Positions 32,062 to 40,353 of a stretch of 64,000 nucleotides of DNA are shown here, piece by piece. Location of the stretch: NCBI GenBank assembly GCA_965206445.1, contig CBDBJR010000002.1, forward strand, positions 186,001 through 250,000. The letters are read 5' to 3'. Under the pieces are notes generated by a model. The model did not search any database, was not told the origin of the DNA, and saw nothing but the letters and a program-made list of their open reading frames with translations. The number at the start of each line of letters is the position of its first letter. Position 1 is the first letter of the stretch. Position numbers and translations under genes: made by a program. Source of the stretch: CBDBJR01 sp965206445 (lineage in GTDB: Bacteria; Pseudomonadota; Gammaproteobacteria; Arenicellales; Poriferihabitantaceae).

Positions 32062-32421
32062 ATGAAAGCAAGCAGTGGGTTCAAGCGATTGTGGCTGGCC
32101 TGCGGGTACTCCTGCAAAGGGCTTGCCGCCGGGTGGCGCAATGAAGCGGCTTTTCGACAGGAAGTCGTGCTGTGCGCGCTGTGTGTGCCGCTGGCGCTGT
32201 GGCTGGGCGAAACCGGGCTGGAGCGGGCGGTGTTGCTGTTCAGCGTACTGCTGGTGCCGCTGGTCGAATTGATCAATTCTGCGATTGAAGCCGCAGTCGA
32301 TCGGGTCGGCGAAGAGCGGCATCAATTGAGCGCGCAGGCAAAAGACATGGGCTCGGCCGCGGTCAGCCTGGCGTTGATTATCGCCGTGCTGGTGTGGGCC
32401 TGCATCCTGCTGTCCGACTAG
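32062..32421 (+). CDS. dgkA: Diacylglycerol kinase
   Basis: Small trimeric inner-membrane kinase that recycles diacylglycerol to phosphatidate. The 119-residue product has three membrane helices, an N-terminal amphipathic segment (GFKRLWLACGYSCKGL), the catalytic region LVELINSAIEAAVDR and KDMGSAAV. An in-frame ATG at 32020 would add 14 non-family residues. Its stop codon abuts the broken end of an IS fragment, so sequence beyond the gene has been replaced. Confidence 0.93.
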   Translation: MKASSGFKRLWLACGYSCKGLAAGWRNEAAFRQEVVLCALCVPLALWLGETGLERAVLLFSVLLVPLVELINSAIEAAVDRVGEERHQLSAQAKDMGSAAVSLALIIAVLVWACILLSD

Positions 32422-32545
32422 TGCACCGGGTGGATGGTGTCCAATTTGAATTCTCTCGCATATTTCTTGCTTGCAGGCATGTTCCATCTCCGGTTCAGGG
32501 CTATTGCTCCTTAACTGGGCTGTCACATCTGTTGAACCACTTCAG
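32422..32545 (-). mobile_element. IS3-family fragment, copy 1 (left end plus start of orfA)
   Basis: Read on the minus strand, this holds an element end (5'-TGAAGTGG at about 32544), an untranslated leader and the first codons of an IS3-type OrfA transposase, MPASKKYAREFKLD, which then meets a stop formed at the dgkA junction. It matches the copy at 33140-33286 over about 120 bases, at roughly 85% by eye. All downstream transposase sequence is missing. Confidence 0.75.
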
Positions 32546-32677
32546 TCACAAAATGCTTGACCACTCCAGAGCAATATTTTAGCGTTAATTGAAACGGGAA
32601 GCAATTTGGATAGTATCGTAAGCGCTCATTTCCAATCCCAATGATATGATTCTCTGCATCAACAAAGGAGCAAACTA

Positions 32678-33102
32678 ATGTATCTTGACCACGCAGTGTT
32701 GTGGGTAGAGAGTGCCAAACGCGCCCTCAGGTTCTATGTGGAAATTCTTGGGCTCGAACCAGTACGGGCGGAAGAATTTGAAAACGGAACAGCGCGTTTC
32801 CCAAGCGTTCGGCTAAATGAAACAACAATTTTCGACCTGATGGAGCGGAACGATCTGCTCTCGCTGGTTCAAGAGTTCACAGGCAGTGGGGACAACATTG
32901 GAGGTGCGCCCATCAATCACCTCTGCTTATCCATGAGTGCTTCGGAATACCGCGAGGTGTCAGGGCGGCTGGAAGCGCATGGAGTGAACCTCAAATCTGG
33001 AGGTGAAGGCGCATTCGGAGCACAAGGCCAGTGCGTTCAGTTTACTTCAGCGACCCGGATGAGAATGTCGTTGAGATACGTTACTACAAGGAAGCGAGGT
33101 AA
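32678..33102 (+). pseudogene. VOC-superfamily (glyoxalase/dioxygenase-like) gene with a frameshift
   Basis: The first ~120 residues form two VOC beta-alpha-beta-beta-beta units (MYLDHAVLWVESAKRALRFYVEILGLEPV, then APINHLCLSMSASEYREVSGRLEAHGV). After a TTT run (33041-33043) the expected ending YFSDPDENVVEIRYYKEAR and its stop (33100-33102) are in the next frame, consistent with loss of one base. As it stands, the original frame runs on into the IS fragment to 33292. GGAG lies before the ATG. Substrate unknown; either a recent pseudogene or a sequencing error. Confidence 0.75.
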
Positions 33103-33139
33103 AAGCGACCGCCGCCGCCAACTGCCGGAGTGCCAAAGG

Positions 33140-33286
33140 TACTGGACTGATACACTTGCTCTCGCACCAGATGGATCGCATCCAACTCGAATTCTCTCGA
33201 ATATTTCTTTCTTGCAGGCATGTCTAATCTCCCGTTCAGGGCTATTATTCCTTAACTGGACTGCCACATCTATTGAACCACTTCAG
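33140..33286 (-). mobile_element. IS3-family fragment, copy 2 (left end plus start of orfA)
   Basis: On the minus strand an element end (TGAAGTGG at about 33285) and a GGGAGA ribosome-binding site precede ATG 33221, which starts MPARKKYSREFELDAIHLVREQ, the usual N-terminus of an IS3-family OrfA helix-turn-helix protein. Similarity to a transposase fades after about 27 codons, where VOC gene sequence begins. It is in the same orientation as copy 1, with the VOC gene between them. Confidence 0.75.
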
Positions 33287-33296
33287 GGCTAAACAT

Positions 33297-33791
33297 ATGA
33301 AGCATCTATTCTTTTTCCTTATAACGCTTACTGGCTGCTCCAGCATATCAGGCATTCCTGAACGTTCCGTTAGTTCAGATAACGGTACCGATGGAATAGT
33401 AGTAGACGGTACCGATAGCGATATCGATGGAGTAGTAGAACGCTATAAAAAATATAAGAATATATCAGTTTTTATATGTGGAACTAAAGCTAATGCTAAG
33501 CGAGCAAGAGATTTTTTTCAAAGCATAGTTGACGTTGCGAGAAACGAAAGAGCAGAATCACTTGCATTTCCAGAGAATACAGATTGTGGAAGTGCAACTG
33601 TGACTCTAGAAGTAATTGGGTATGCTGACGAGAGTCTCAATGGCGAGGGATTAGATGAAAAAGGAAACATAGTTAAAGATAGAGTTCTCATAGTAAATAT
33701 TTCTGAGCCCTCTACTTTGAATGGAGTCTTTATAATGGTTCCTATCAGTACTACAATCAAAGGAATAGACCCACCTGAAAAAAGAGAATAG
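33297..33791 (+). CDS. Hypothetical AT-rich lipoprotein
   Basis: A 164-residue protein with a short signal peptide ending in the lipobox LTGCSS, so probably lipid-anchored. The mature part has an Asp/Gly-rich linker with a short repeat (GTDGIVVDGTDSDIDGVV), then a mixed alpha/beta region containing two cysteines (FICGTKANAKR and NTDCGSATVTLEV). I do not recognise a family. Base composition is strikingly AT-rich compared with every neighbour and codon use differs, which suggests recent acquisition with the flanking IS fragments. The translation start is at ATG 33297. Confidence 0.7.
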   Translation: MKHLFFFLITLTGCSSISGIPERSVSSDNGTDGIVVDGTDSDIDGVVERYKKYKNISVFICGTKANAKRARDFFQSIVDVARNERAESLAFPENTDCGSATVTLEVIGYADESLNGEGLDEKGNIVKDRVLIVNISEPSTLNGVFIMVPISTTIKGIDPPEKRE

Positions 33792-34212
33792 CGGGCAAAC
33801 ACCAGTCCGCCCAGCGTCTCGGCGACCGCCTGAGTCGATGCGCCGGCAATGGTCGCCAGGCTGGTTGCACCCGCTGGTCGGCGGAGATAATCTGCACCGG
33901 AAAACCGGCCCGGATTGCGGCCTCCAGCGAATGGCCGGCGTCGGTGGCGCAGCGCATCGGCGGCACAACAGGGCATCATGACGGTTAAAAACGGCGCCCG
34001 GCGGAACCGGCTTTCGCCGTCGGCAATCCGGCAGCAGCGGTCGGCTATGGTGGCGACACGGGATCGACCCATCTACGCCACCATCAGGACAGCCTGCTCC
34101 CTGGCGCCCTTTTCCTCGTAATATTACTTGCCGGATGAGTGACGCACAAAATCAGCCGGCGAAGGGCCGTCGAAAAAGACATCGGCTCGCCGGTGCGCCA
34201 TCCGATCGGCAC
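33792..34212. other. Unassigned stretch, possible gene debris
   Basis: No intact gene is supported in these 421 bases. On the minus strand two overlapping frames carry protein-like pieces (GHSLEAAIRAGFPVQIISADQ near 33900 and ATSLATIAGASTQAVAETLGGLVFA near 33820) that would join after a frameshift, suggesting a decayed gene I cannot name. GC content returns to that of the core genome here. No terminator is evident. Confidence 0.35.
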
Positions 34213-34986
34213 CTACTCGCGGATGCCGTAGCCGCGGTTCAGCAGCCGCAGATTGATTGCGAACAACGCCAGGATAAACAGCGCGATAATGCCGTATGAA
34301 ACCGCCAGGCTGATATCGGAAATACCGAGAAAACCATATCGGAAGGCGTTGATCATGTAGAAAATCGGATTGACATGCGACACCTGATACCAGAACTCCG
34401 GCAGCAGTTTGATCGAGTAGAAAACACCGCCGAGGTAGATCAGCGGCGTCAGCACAAACGTCGGCACAATCGAAATATCATCGAATGTTTTCGCAAACAT
34501 GCCGTTGAGCAGGCCGCCAAGTGAAAACAGCAACGCGGTCAGGCAAACGGTGCTGACGGCGACCGCGATATGGGGCACCGACAACCGGCTGAAAAACAAC
34601 GACACCAGCGTGACCACCAGGCCGACCAGTATCCCGCGTACCATGCCGCCGCTGATGTAGCCCAGCAGGATGACCCAGTTGGGCGTCGGCGAAACCAGCA
34701 ATTCTTCAATCGAATGCTGGAATTTGGCACTGAAAAACGACGACGAGGTGTTGGCGTATGCGCTGGTGATCACCGCCATCAGGATCAGGCCGGGGACGAT
34801 GAAATCCATATACCGGTGGCCTTCCATGGTGCCGATTCGCTGCCCGATCAGATTGCCGAAGATCACGAAATACAGCGAGGTGGTGATGACCGGCGGCAGC
34901 AGCGTCTGCCGCCAGATGCGCAGGAACCGGTTGAGCTCTTTGCGCACAATGGTCACATAGGCAACCCGGTTCAGCGACCGGTTCAT
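34213..34986 (-). CDS. yadH: ABC-2 type exporter permease (YadH-like)
   Basis: Membrane subunit of a two-gene ABC exporter of unknown substrate. The 257-residue product has six predicted membrane helices, the ABC-2 signature region with MDFIVPGLILMAVITSAYANTSSSFF and ELLVSPTPNWVILLGYISGG. PLIYLGGVFYSIKLLP precedes the last helices. Its start overlaps the end of the ATPase gene (ATGA-type), so the two are cotranslated. Confidence 0.88.
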   Translation of the reverse strand: MNRSLNRVAYVTIVRKELNRFLRIWRQTLLPPVITTSLYFVIFGNLIGQRIGTMEGHRYMDFIVPGLILMAVITSAYANTSSSFFSAKFQHSIEELLVSPTPNWVILLGYISGGMVRGILVGLVVTLVSLFFSRLSVPHIAVAVSTVCLTALLFSLGGLLNGMFAKTFDDISIVPTFVLTPLIYLGGVFYSIKLLPEFWYQVSHVNPIFYMINAFRYGFLGISDISLAVSYGIIALFILALFAINLRLLNRGYGIRE

Positions 34987-35915
34987 CCCGCCCCCCGCTG
35001 CTCTACCAGGTCCATAAACAACTGCTCCAGTCGATTGCTTTTAGTGCGCATACTGCCGACCGCAATGCCGGCCCCGGCCAGTTTTTCAAATACCCGGTTG
35101 AGGTCGTGATGGCGGCTGACCACGACCTCCAGCGTGGTGGCATTTTGCAGCTTGAATCGTTCAAACCCGCTGGCCGGCAAGGCCGTTATTTCGTGCTCGA
35201 GATCGAGGATGTAGATTTCCTGCTGCAAGGTTTGCAGCAGCCGTTTGGTGCTGGTGTTTTCCACCAGCCGACCGCGGTCGATAATCGCGATATTGCGGCA
35301 CAGCCGCTCGGCCTCTTCCAGATAATGCGTGGTCAGAATGATGGTTTTGCCCTGTTGGTTGATGCGGCCGAGAAACGCCCACATCGAGTGGCGGATTTCA
35401 ATATCGACGCCGGCGGTCGGCTCGTCCAGTATCAGCAGTTTCGGGTCGTGCATCAATGCACGCGCGATCATCAGGCGCCGTTTCATGCCGCCTGACAGCT
35501 CGCGGGAAATCCGGTTGCGCCGGTCCCACAGCTGCAATTGTTTGAGGTACTGCTCGGCCCGCTGCAGCGCCAGCCGGCGCGGGATGCCGTAGTAGCCGGC
35601 CTGATTGACCACCACCTGCAGCGGCGTTTCGAACACGCTGAAATTGATTTCCTGCGGCACCACGCCGAGACAGGCGCGGGCGCGGGGGAAATCCCGGTCG
35701 ATATCGATGCCGAAGACGGACACCTTGCCGCCGGATTTGTTGACCAGCGAACAGATGATCCCGATAACGGTGGATTTGCCGGCGCCATTGGGCCCCAGCA
35801 GGCCGAAAAAATCCCCCTGTTCGACGCGCAGGTCGATCCGCTTGAGCGCGGTATGGCCGCTGCGGTAGGTCTTGACCAGGTCGTGAATCAGCAGCGCGGC
35901 GGGGGGTGACGACAT
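34983..35915 (-). CDS. yadG: ABC exporter ATPase (YadG-like)
   Basis: Cytoplasmic ATPase partner of the adjacent permease. The 310-residue product has Walker A LLGPNGAGKST, the signature SRELSGGMKRRLMIARAL, Walker B LLILDEPTAGVD and a switch histidine in LTTHYLEEAERLC. An extra C-terminal domain of about 80 residues is typical of the YadG/CcmA group. Substrate unknown. Confidence 0.9.
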   Translation of the reverse strand: MSSPPAALLIHDLVKTYRSGHTALKRIDLRVEQGDFFGLLGPNGAGKSTVIGIICSLVNKSGGKVSVFGIDIDRDFPRARACLGVVPQEINFSVFETPLQVVVNQAGYYGIPRRLALQRAEQYLKQLQLWDRRNRISRELSGGMKRRLMIARALMHDPKLLILDEPTAGVDIEIRHSMWAFLGRINQQGKTIILTTHYLEEAERLCRNIAIIDRGRLVENTSTKRLLQTLQQEIYILDLEHEITALPASGFERFKLQNATTLEVVVSRHHDLNRVFEKLAGAGIAVGSMRTKSNRLEQLFMDLVEQRGAG

Positions 35916-35998
35916 AGGGTGATCGGGACAGTTGCAGTCGAAGCGGTGATTGAAAAACAGTTCTGGCGACGACCGGGCGCGCTGTGGCCGCGGTCGGC

Positions 35999-36460
35999 TC
36001 AGGCGGACAGACAGCGGTGCATCAGAATGTGCTCGATGCCGGCTTCGATAAACACGTCGCCCACCGGCACAAAGCCGAACTTTGCATAGAACTCCTGCGC
36101 CCGGATTTGCGCGGCCAGCGACACCCGCGCCAGCCCGAGGTCTTCGGCCTGCCGGGTGAGGCAGGCCAGTACCGCCTGCCCGACGCCCCGACCGCGCCAG
36201 GGTTGCAGCACCGCCATGCGCCCGATTTTACCTTCCGGCGTCAGCCGGCCGGTGGCAATCATCCGCGACTGCGCATCCATCGCGGCGGCATGCACCGAGT
36301 CGGGGTCGTACGCATCAAGCTCCAACTCCGGCGGCACGTTCAGCTCGGTGACGAAGACCAGATGCCGCAGCCGGGTGAGTGCGTCCCGATGCCCGGCCCA
36401 GCTGACAATGCGGGCGGTGAAGCGGTGCGCGTCGGGGCGGCTGATGGGCGTCACCGTCAC
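35999..36460 (-). CDS. GNAT-family N-acetyltransferase
   Basis: A 153-residue acetyltransferase. The acetyl-CoA motif A is seen as IGRMAVLQPWRGRGVGQAVL, followed by ARVSLAAQIRAQEFYAKFGFVPVGDVFIEAGIEHILM, which resembles ElaA-type enzymes. The GTG start overlaps the stop of the upstream DUF3108 gene (GTGA), so it is probably the last gene of the purM-purN-DUF3108 operon. A longer in-frame start at 36595 would extend into that gene and is less likely. Substrate unknown. Confidence 0.85.
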   Translation of the reverse strand: MTVTPISRPDAHRFTARIVSWAGHRDALTRLRHLVFVTELNVPPELELDAYDPDSVHAAAMDAQSRMIATGRLTPEGKIGRMAVLQPWRGRGVGQAVLACLTRQAEDLGLARVSLAAQIRAQEFYAKFGFVPVGDVFIEAGIEHILMHRCLSA

Positions 36461-37170
36461 GGAATCAATTGCAGCGTGACCCGCTGATTTTTTTTCGCCA
36501 CGACAATTTTCACCGGCACCGGATTCTCCCCCGTGGCCAGCCAGAAAGTCGTATTGGAGTCGGGGCGGTCTTTGCGAAATCGGGTTATTTTCCACGTATC
36601 CTGCATCTCGTCGGCCAGCGGCAGCCGGTGTTTTTCCGGCGGCGTATGCACGTATTCACGCGCCCAGCGGGTACTGACGGCCAGCACATTCAGCGCGCCG
36701 ACCTGCTCGATCGGGGTGTGCATGAGCACCAGCGGGAACGCGGCTGCCGCCAGGGTCTGTTGCGGTGTTATGCTGACCGGCGGGTGATCATCGAACCGGA
36801 TCTGGCGTTGGTCGAAATCGACCCGGAACCGCTGCTCCTGGCTTTTCTCGGGCTGTCGTTTGTTCACCAGCAGCTCGCTGCCGCCGGTCAATCTGACGCC
36901 GCTGCCGTGTTGCTCGAAGGTGGTTTGATTGCGGTAATTTTTTAACAGCAGGGCGGTGAATGCGCTCAGCCGGCTGGTCGAGGTGACGGTATAGAGGCGG
37001 CCTTGCCGGGCGATATCGACGTCGAGCTGGCCGGCATTGATGCCGTTATAATCCACTTGGTAGTGCAGGGTTTGCGGTCGAATCCCGACCGCCCCGCCGA
37101 CTATCGGCAGGCCGATCAGTACCGCCAGCACGGCGCCGCGCAGGGCAAGCGGTCGGCGTGTCCGGTTCAT
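36457..37170 (-). CDS. DUF3108 domain periplasmic protein
   Basis: A 237-residue protein with a signal peptide (about 8-29) and a DUF3108 domain (LHYQVDYNGINAGQLDVDIARQG, TALLLKNYRNQTTFEQHGSG, and VPVKIVVAKKNQRVTLQLIP at the end). The family is frequently encoded next to purN in gammaproteobacteria; its function is unknown. ATG 37170 overlaps the purN stop by four bases, and a longer start within purN is less likely. Confidence 0.88.
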   Translation of the reverse strand: MNRTRRPLALRGAVLAVLIGLPIVGGAVGIRPQTLHYQVDYNGINAGQLDVDIARQGRLYTVTSTSRLSAFTALLLKNYRNQTTFEQHGSGVRLTGGSELLVNKRQPEKSQEQRFRVDFDQRQIRFDDHPPVSITPQQTLAAAAFPLVLMHTPIEQVGALNVLAVSTRWAREYVHTPPEKHRLPLADEMQDTWKITRFRKDRPDSNTTFWLATGENPVPVKIVVAKKNQRVTLQLIP

Positions 37171-37793
37171 GCCGATGCCGGTACCGGCCGGTGATCGAGC
37201 AGCACCTGATTGTTGCGCACGTGCAGCCGCCGCTCGGCGAACCACTGCACCACCTGCGGCAGCATTTGATGCTCCTGCGCCTGCACCCTGCGGGCCAGCG
37301 ACGGGGCGTCATCCTCCGGCCGGATGGTGATCCGGCGCTGATCGATCACCGGCCCGGCATCCAGCTCGGCGGTGACGAAATGGACGCTGGCGCCGTGCAC
37401 CCGGCGGCCGCTGTCGATGGCCCGCTGGTGCGTATTCAGGCCGCGGTGGTGCGGCAGCAGCGACGGGTGGAGGTTGATGATGCACTGCCGATAGCGGTCG
37501 ACCAACGCGGCGCTCAACACGCGCATGAAGCCGGCCAGCACAATCAGCTCGGCGCCCGACTGCTCCAGGTGCTGCGTCACGGCGGCTTCAAACGCCGCCC
37601 GCCCGGCGCGCCGCCAGGGCACGCACACCGCCTCAATGCCGGCCCGCCGGGCGCGCTGTAGTGCAAACGCCGCCGCGTTATCGCTGATAACACAGACAAT
37701 TTCCGCCTGCAAAGACGCATCCGCAATGCGGTCGATCAATGCTTGCAGGTTGCTGCCGCCGCCTGAAGCCAGTACTGCAATCTTGAGCGTCAT
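37167..37793 (-). CDS. purN: Phosphoribosylglycinamide formyltransferase
   Basis: Third step of purine synthesis, using 10-formyl-tetrahydrofolate. The 208-residue product has the phosphate-binding ASGGGSNLQALID near the N-terminus and the catalytic Asn/His of NLHPSLLPHHRG. The essential aspartate is in HFVTAELDAGPVI. It is nine bases downstream of purM, the usual order. Confidence 0.96.
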   Translation of the reverse strand: MTLKIAVLASGGGSNLQALIDRIADASLQAEIVCVISDNAAAFALQRARRAGIEAVCVPWRRAGRAAFEAAVTQHLEQSGAELIVLAGFMRVLSAALVDRYRQCIINLHPSLLPHHRGLNTHQRAIDSGRRVHGASVHFVTAELDAGPVIDQRRITIRPEDDAPSLARRVQAQEHQMLPQVVQWFAERRLHVRNNQVLLDHRPVPASA

Positions 37794-37802
37794 CGCGGGC
37801 GG

Positions 37803-38870
37803 TCAGGCGGGCTCCGGCGACGCCGGGGCGGCCAGAAATTCCACCCTGGCGGGGCCGCTGCCGGACTCGACCCAGCCCAGGCGGCACACCCGCTCGCCGT
37901 TGTCTTCGAGCAGCCGTGTGGCCGCTTCCACCTGCGCTTCGGCGACACACACCACCATGCCAATGCCGCAGTTAAAGGTGCGCAGCATGTCGTCGGTGCC
38001 GATCCGGCCGGTGCGGGCCAGCCATGCAAACACCGGCGGCCAGCGCCAGCCATGCAGGTCGATTTTCGCCCGTGTGCCGACCGGCAGCACCCGCGGCAGA
38101 TTGTCGGTCAAGCCGCCGCCGGTGATGTGGCACAGCGCGGCGACGGGCAGGCGCCGCAGCAGCTCCAGGATTGGTTTGACGTAGATGCGCGTCGGCGTCA
38201 GCAGCGTCTCGCCCAACGTGGAATCGCCGAACGGGGCGTTCAAATCGGCGCCGCTGCATTCGAGCACGCGGCGAATCAGCGAATAGCCGTTTGCATGTGC
38301 GCCGCTGGAGGCCAGCCCCAGCAGCACGTCGCCCGGGCGGACGCGATCAGCCGACAGAATCCGGGATTTTTCCACGATGCCGACCGCGAAACCGGCCAGG
38401 TCGTATTCGCCCGTCGCATACATGCCCGGCATCTCTGCCGTCTCACCGCCGCTGAGGGCGCAGCCGGCCTCTATACAGCCGTCGACAACCCCGCCGATGA
38501 CCGCTTCGGCCTGCGCCAGGTCGAGTTTGCCGCTGGCAAAATAGTCGAGAAAAAACAGTGGTTCCGCACCGGCGATCAGCGTATCATTGACGCACATAGC
38601 GACCAGGTCGATGCCCACGCTGTGGTGCCGATTCAACCGGTTTGCGAGCATGAGCTTGGTGCCGACGCCATCGGTCGCCGAGACCAGAACCGGCTGCCGG
38701 TAGTTTTCCAGCGGCAAGGCAAATAAACCGGCAAAGCCGCCAATGTCATTCAACACTTCTTTGCGATGGGTGCGCCGGACGGCCGGTTTGATGCGCTCGA
38801 CCAATGCACTGCCAGCGTCGATATCGACGCCGCTGTCACGATAATTCAAGGATGAAGCCGGGTCGATCAT
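37803..38870 (-). CDS. purM: Phosphoribosylformylglycinamidine cyclo-ligase (AIR synthetase)
   Basis: Fifth step of purine synthesis. The product is 355 residues from ATG 38870 (MIDPASSLNYRDSGVDIDAGSALV begins the family match). It shows VSATDGVGTKLMLA, GIDLVAMCVNDTLIAGAEPLFFLDYFA, SGGETAEMPGMY and HITGGGLTDNLPRVLP. In-frame ATGs at 38897 and 39110 are upstream alternatives. It is divergent from the phosphatidyltransferase gene. Confidence 0.96.
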   Translation of the reverse strand: MIDPASSLNYRDSGVDIDAGSALVERIKPAVRRTHRKEVLNDIGGFAGLFALPLENYRQPVLVSATDGVGTKLMLANRLNRHHSVGIDLVAMCVNDTLIAGAEPLFFLDYFASGKLDLAQAEAVIGGVVDGCIEAGCALSGGETAEMPGMYATGEYDLAGFAVGIVEKSRILSADRVRPGDVLLGLASSGAHANGYSLIRRVLECSGADLNAPFGDSTLGETLLTPTRIYVKPILELLRRLPVAALCHITGGGLTDNLPRVLPVGTRAKIDLHGWRWPPVFAWLARTGRIGTDDMLRTFNCGIGMVVCVAEAQVEAATRLLEDNGERVCRLGWVESGSGPARVEFLAAPASPEPA

Positions 38871-39048
38871 TGGTGTATGGTTAAAGCAGTTGGTCATCAA
38901 TGCCGCCGGCTGCGCAAGCAGGCACCGGAGGGGCGGTCGCAGCATAAAAAAACACTTGGTCCGGCGGCGGCACGGCGGCGATACTATATGCATCAAGCCG
39001 AATTGTAATAGATTCTGAACCCGCGTGCCATTTTCTGTTCGCACCGCC

Positions 39049-39594
39049 ATGTCATACATCCCCAATATACTGACGCTGCTGCGCATCGCCGTCTGCCCGT
39101 TTATGGTCATACTGCTGAGCGCGCAAAACTATGCGGCGGCCCTGCTGCTGTTTCTGTCCGCCTGCATGACCGATGGCCTGGACGGCTATATCGCCAAACG
39201 CTATAACTGCGTTTCCGAGTTCGGCAGTTTTATCGACCCGCTGGCGGACAAGCTGCTGGTGATCAGCACCTGCATCATGCTGACGATTTTGCAGGACATC
39301 CCGTTGTATCTGCTGGTCGTGGTGGCGTCCCGCGACCTGTTGATTGTCGGCTTTATTCTGGTCTTGAGTGTGCTCGGCAAACAGCTGTTTATGCGCCCGC
39401 TGCCGATCAGCAAGCTCAACTCGTTTGTGCAGAGCGTGCTGCTGCTGACGGTGCTGCTGAAAGGCGCGACGCAGTGGCCGTTGGCGCTGCTGATCGAGCT
39501 GCTGATCGCCGGCGTAATCGTGACCACGATGGTCAGCGGGGTGCAATACGCGCGCCGCTGGAGAAGCTACCGAAAATACCAGCGAGCGAGCTGA
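39049..39594 (+). CDS. CDP-alcohol phosphatidyltransferase (PgsA-like)
   Basis: A 181-residue inner-membrane enzyme. The catalytic CDP-alcohol motif is present as DGLDGYIAKRYNCVSEFG followed by SFIDPLADK, with several membrane helices around it. The closest role is phosphatidylglycerophosphate synthase or a cardiolipin synthase of this family; I cannot choose between them. It lies six bases before hda, a pairing seen in other gammaproteobacteria. Confidence 0.87.
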   Translation: MSYIPNILTLLRIAVCPFMVILLSAQNYAAALLLFLSACMTDGLDGYIAKRYNCVSEFGSFIDPLADKLLVISTCIMLTILQDIPLYLLVVVASRDLLIVGFILVLSVLGKQLFMRPLPISKLNSFVQSVLLLTVLLKGATQWPLALLIELLIAGVIVTTMVSGVQYARRWRSYRKYQRAS

Positions 39595-39600
39595 CCCGCG

Positions 39601-40305
39601 ATGGCATCCCGACAAATGCTGCTGCCGCTCGAGCTGCCGCAGGCGCATGTATTCGACAGCTTCCACAGTGCGGACAATCGGCTGCTGGTGGATGAATTGC
39701 AGCGGCTGATTGCCGCTCAACGGCATACCGCCGTACTCTATCTCTACGGCCCGGGCGGCAGCGGCAAATCCCATTTGCTGCATGCCTGCTGTCACCAGGC
39801 CGGGTTGCTCGGTCGGCCCAGTTGCTATCTATCCCTGCATCAGCACCACGACGCACCGGCGTCGGTGCAGCAGTTGCAGCCGCCGGCGGTGGTGTGCATC
39901 GATAACTTTGAACAGCTGCGGCTGCGCTCCCGCCGCGCGGCGCTCGGCTGGCAGCATGCGGCGCTGTCGCTGTATGAGCGCCTGGTGCCGTCGGGCGGGG
40001 CGCTGGTGGTGGCGGCGGCGGCGCCGCCGCCGCAGCTCGACCTGCAACTCGCCGATCTGGCATCCCGCATCCGGGTCGGCGGGGTGTATCGGCTACAGCC
40101 GCTCAGCGACCCGGACAAGCGCCTCGCGCTGCAAGACAGTGCCCGGCGGCGCGGGTTTGCGCTCTCGGAAGCGGTATTGAATTTCATTATGACGCATTAT
40201 CAGCGCGACACGGCGGCGTTATTTTCGCTGCTGGATAAGCTGGATTGCCTGTCGCTGGTCGAGCAGCGAAAAATCACCGTGCCGCTGGTCAAAACGCTGT
40301 TGTAG
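39601..40305 (+). CDS. hda: Hda, regulator of DnaA inactivation
   Basis: DnaA-like AAA+ protein that, bound to the sliding clamp, promotes hydrolysis of ATP-DnaA. The 234-residue product has a clamp-binding motif QMLLPL at residues 5-10, Walker A YGPGGSGKSHLL, Walker B VVCIDNFEQL, and a shortened C-terminus without the DNA-binding domain of DnaA. The proline/alanine-rich AAAAPPPQLDL region sits at the usual place. Cotranscribed with the phosphatidyltransferase. Confidence 0.92.
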   Translation: MASRQMLLPLELPQAHVFDSFHSADNRLLVDELQRLIAAQRHTAVLYLYGPGGSGKSHLLHACCHQAGLLGRPSCYLSLHQHHDAPASVQQLQPPAVVCIDNFEQLRLRSRRAALGWQHAALSLYERLVPSGGALVVAAAAPPPQLDLQLADLASRIRVGGVYRLQPLSDPDKRLALQDSARRRGFALSEAVLNFIMTHYQRDTAALFSLLDKLDCLSLVEQRKITVPLVKTLL

Positions 40306-40353
40306 TGTCCCGCGTGCCGGGTCCGATCTGGCCGCGGTCTGGGCCGCGCTCGA

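Noticed and set aside
32422..33286. Integron cassette with attC sites (RYYYAAC and GTTRRRY-like ends on both repeats)
   Set aside because: The core sites are imperfect and the expected internal symmetry is weak, while the minus strand of both repeats encodes the start of an IS3-family OrfA protein, which explains them better.
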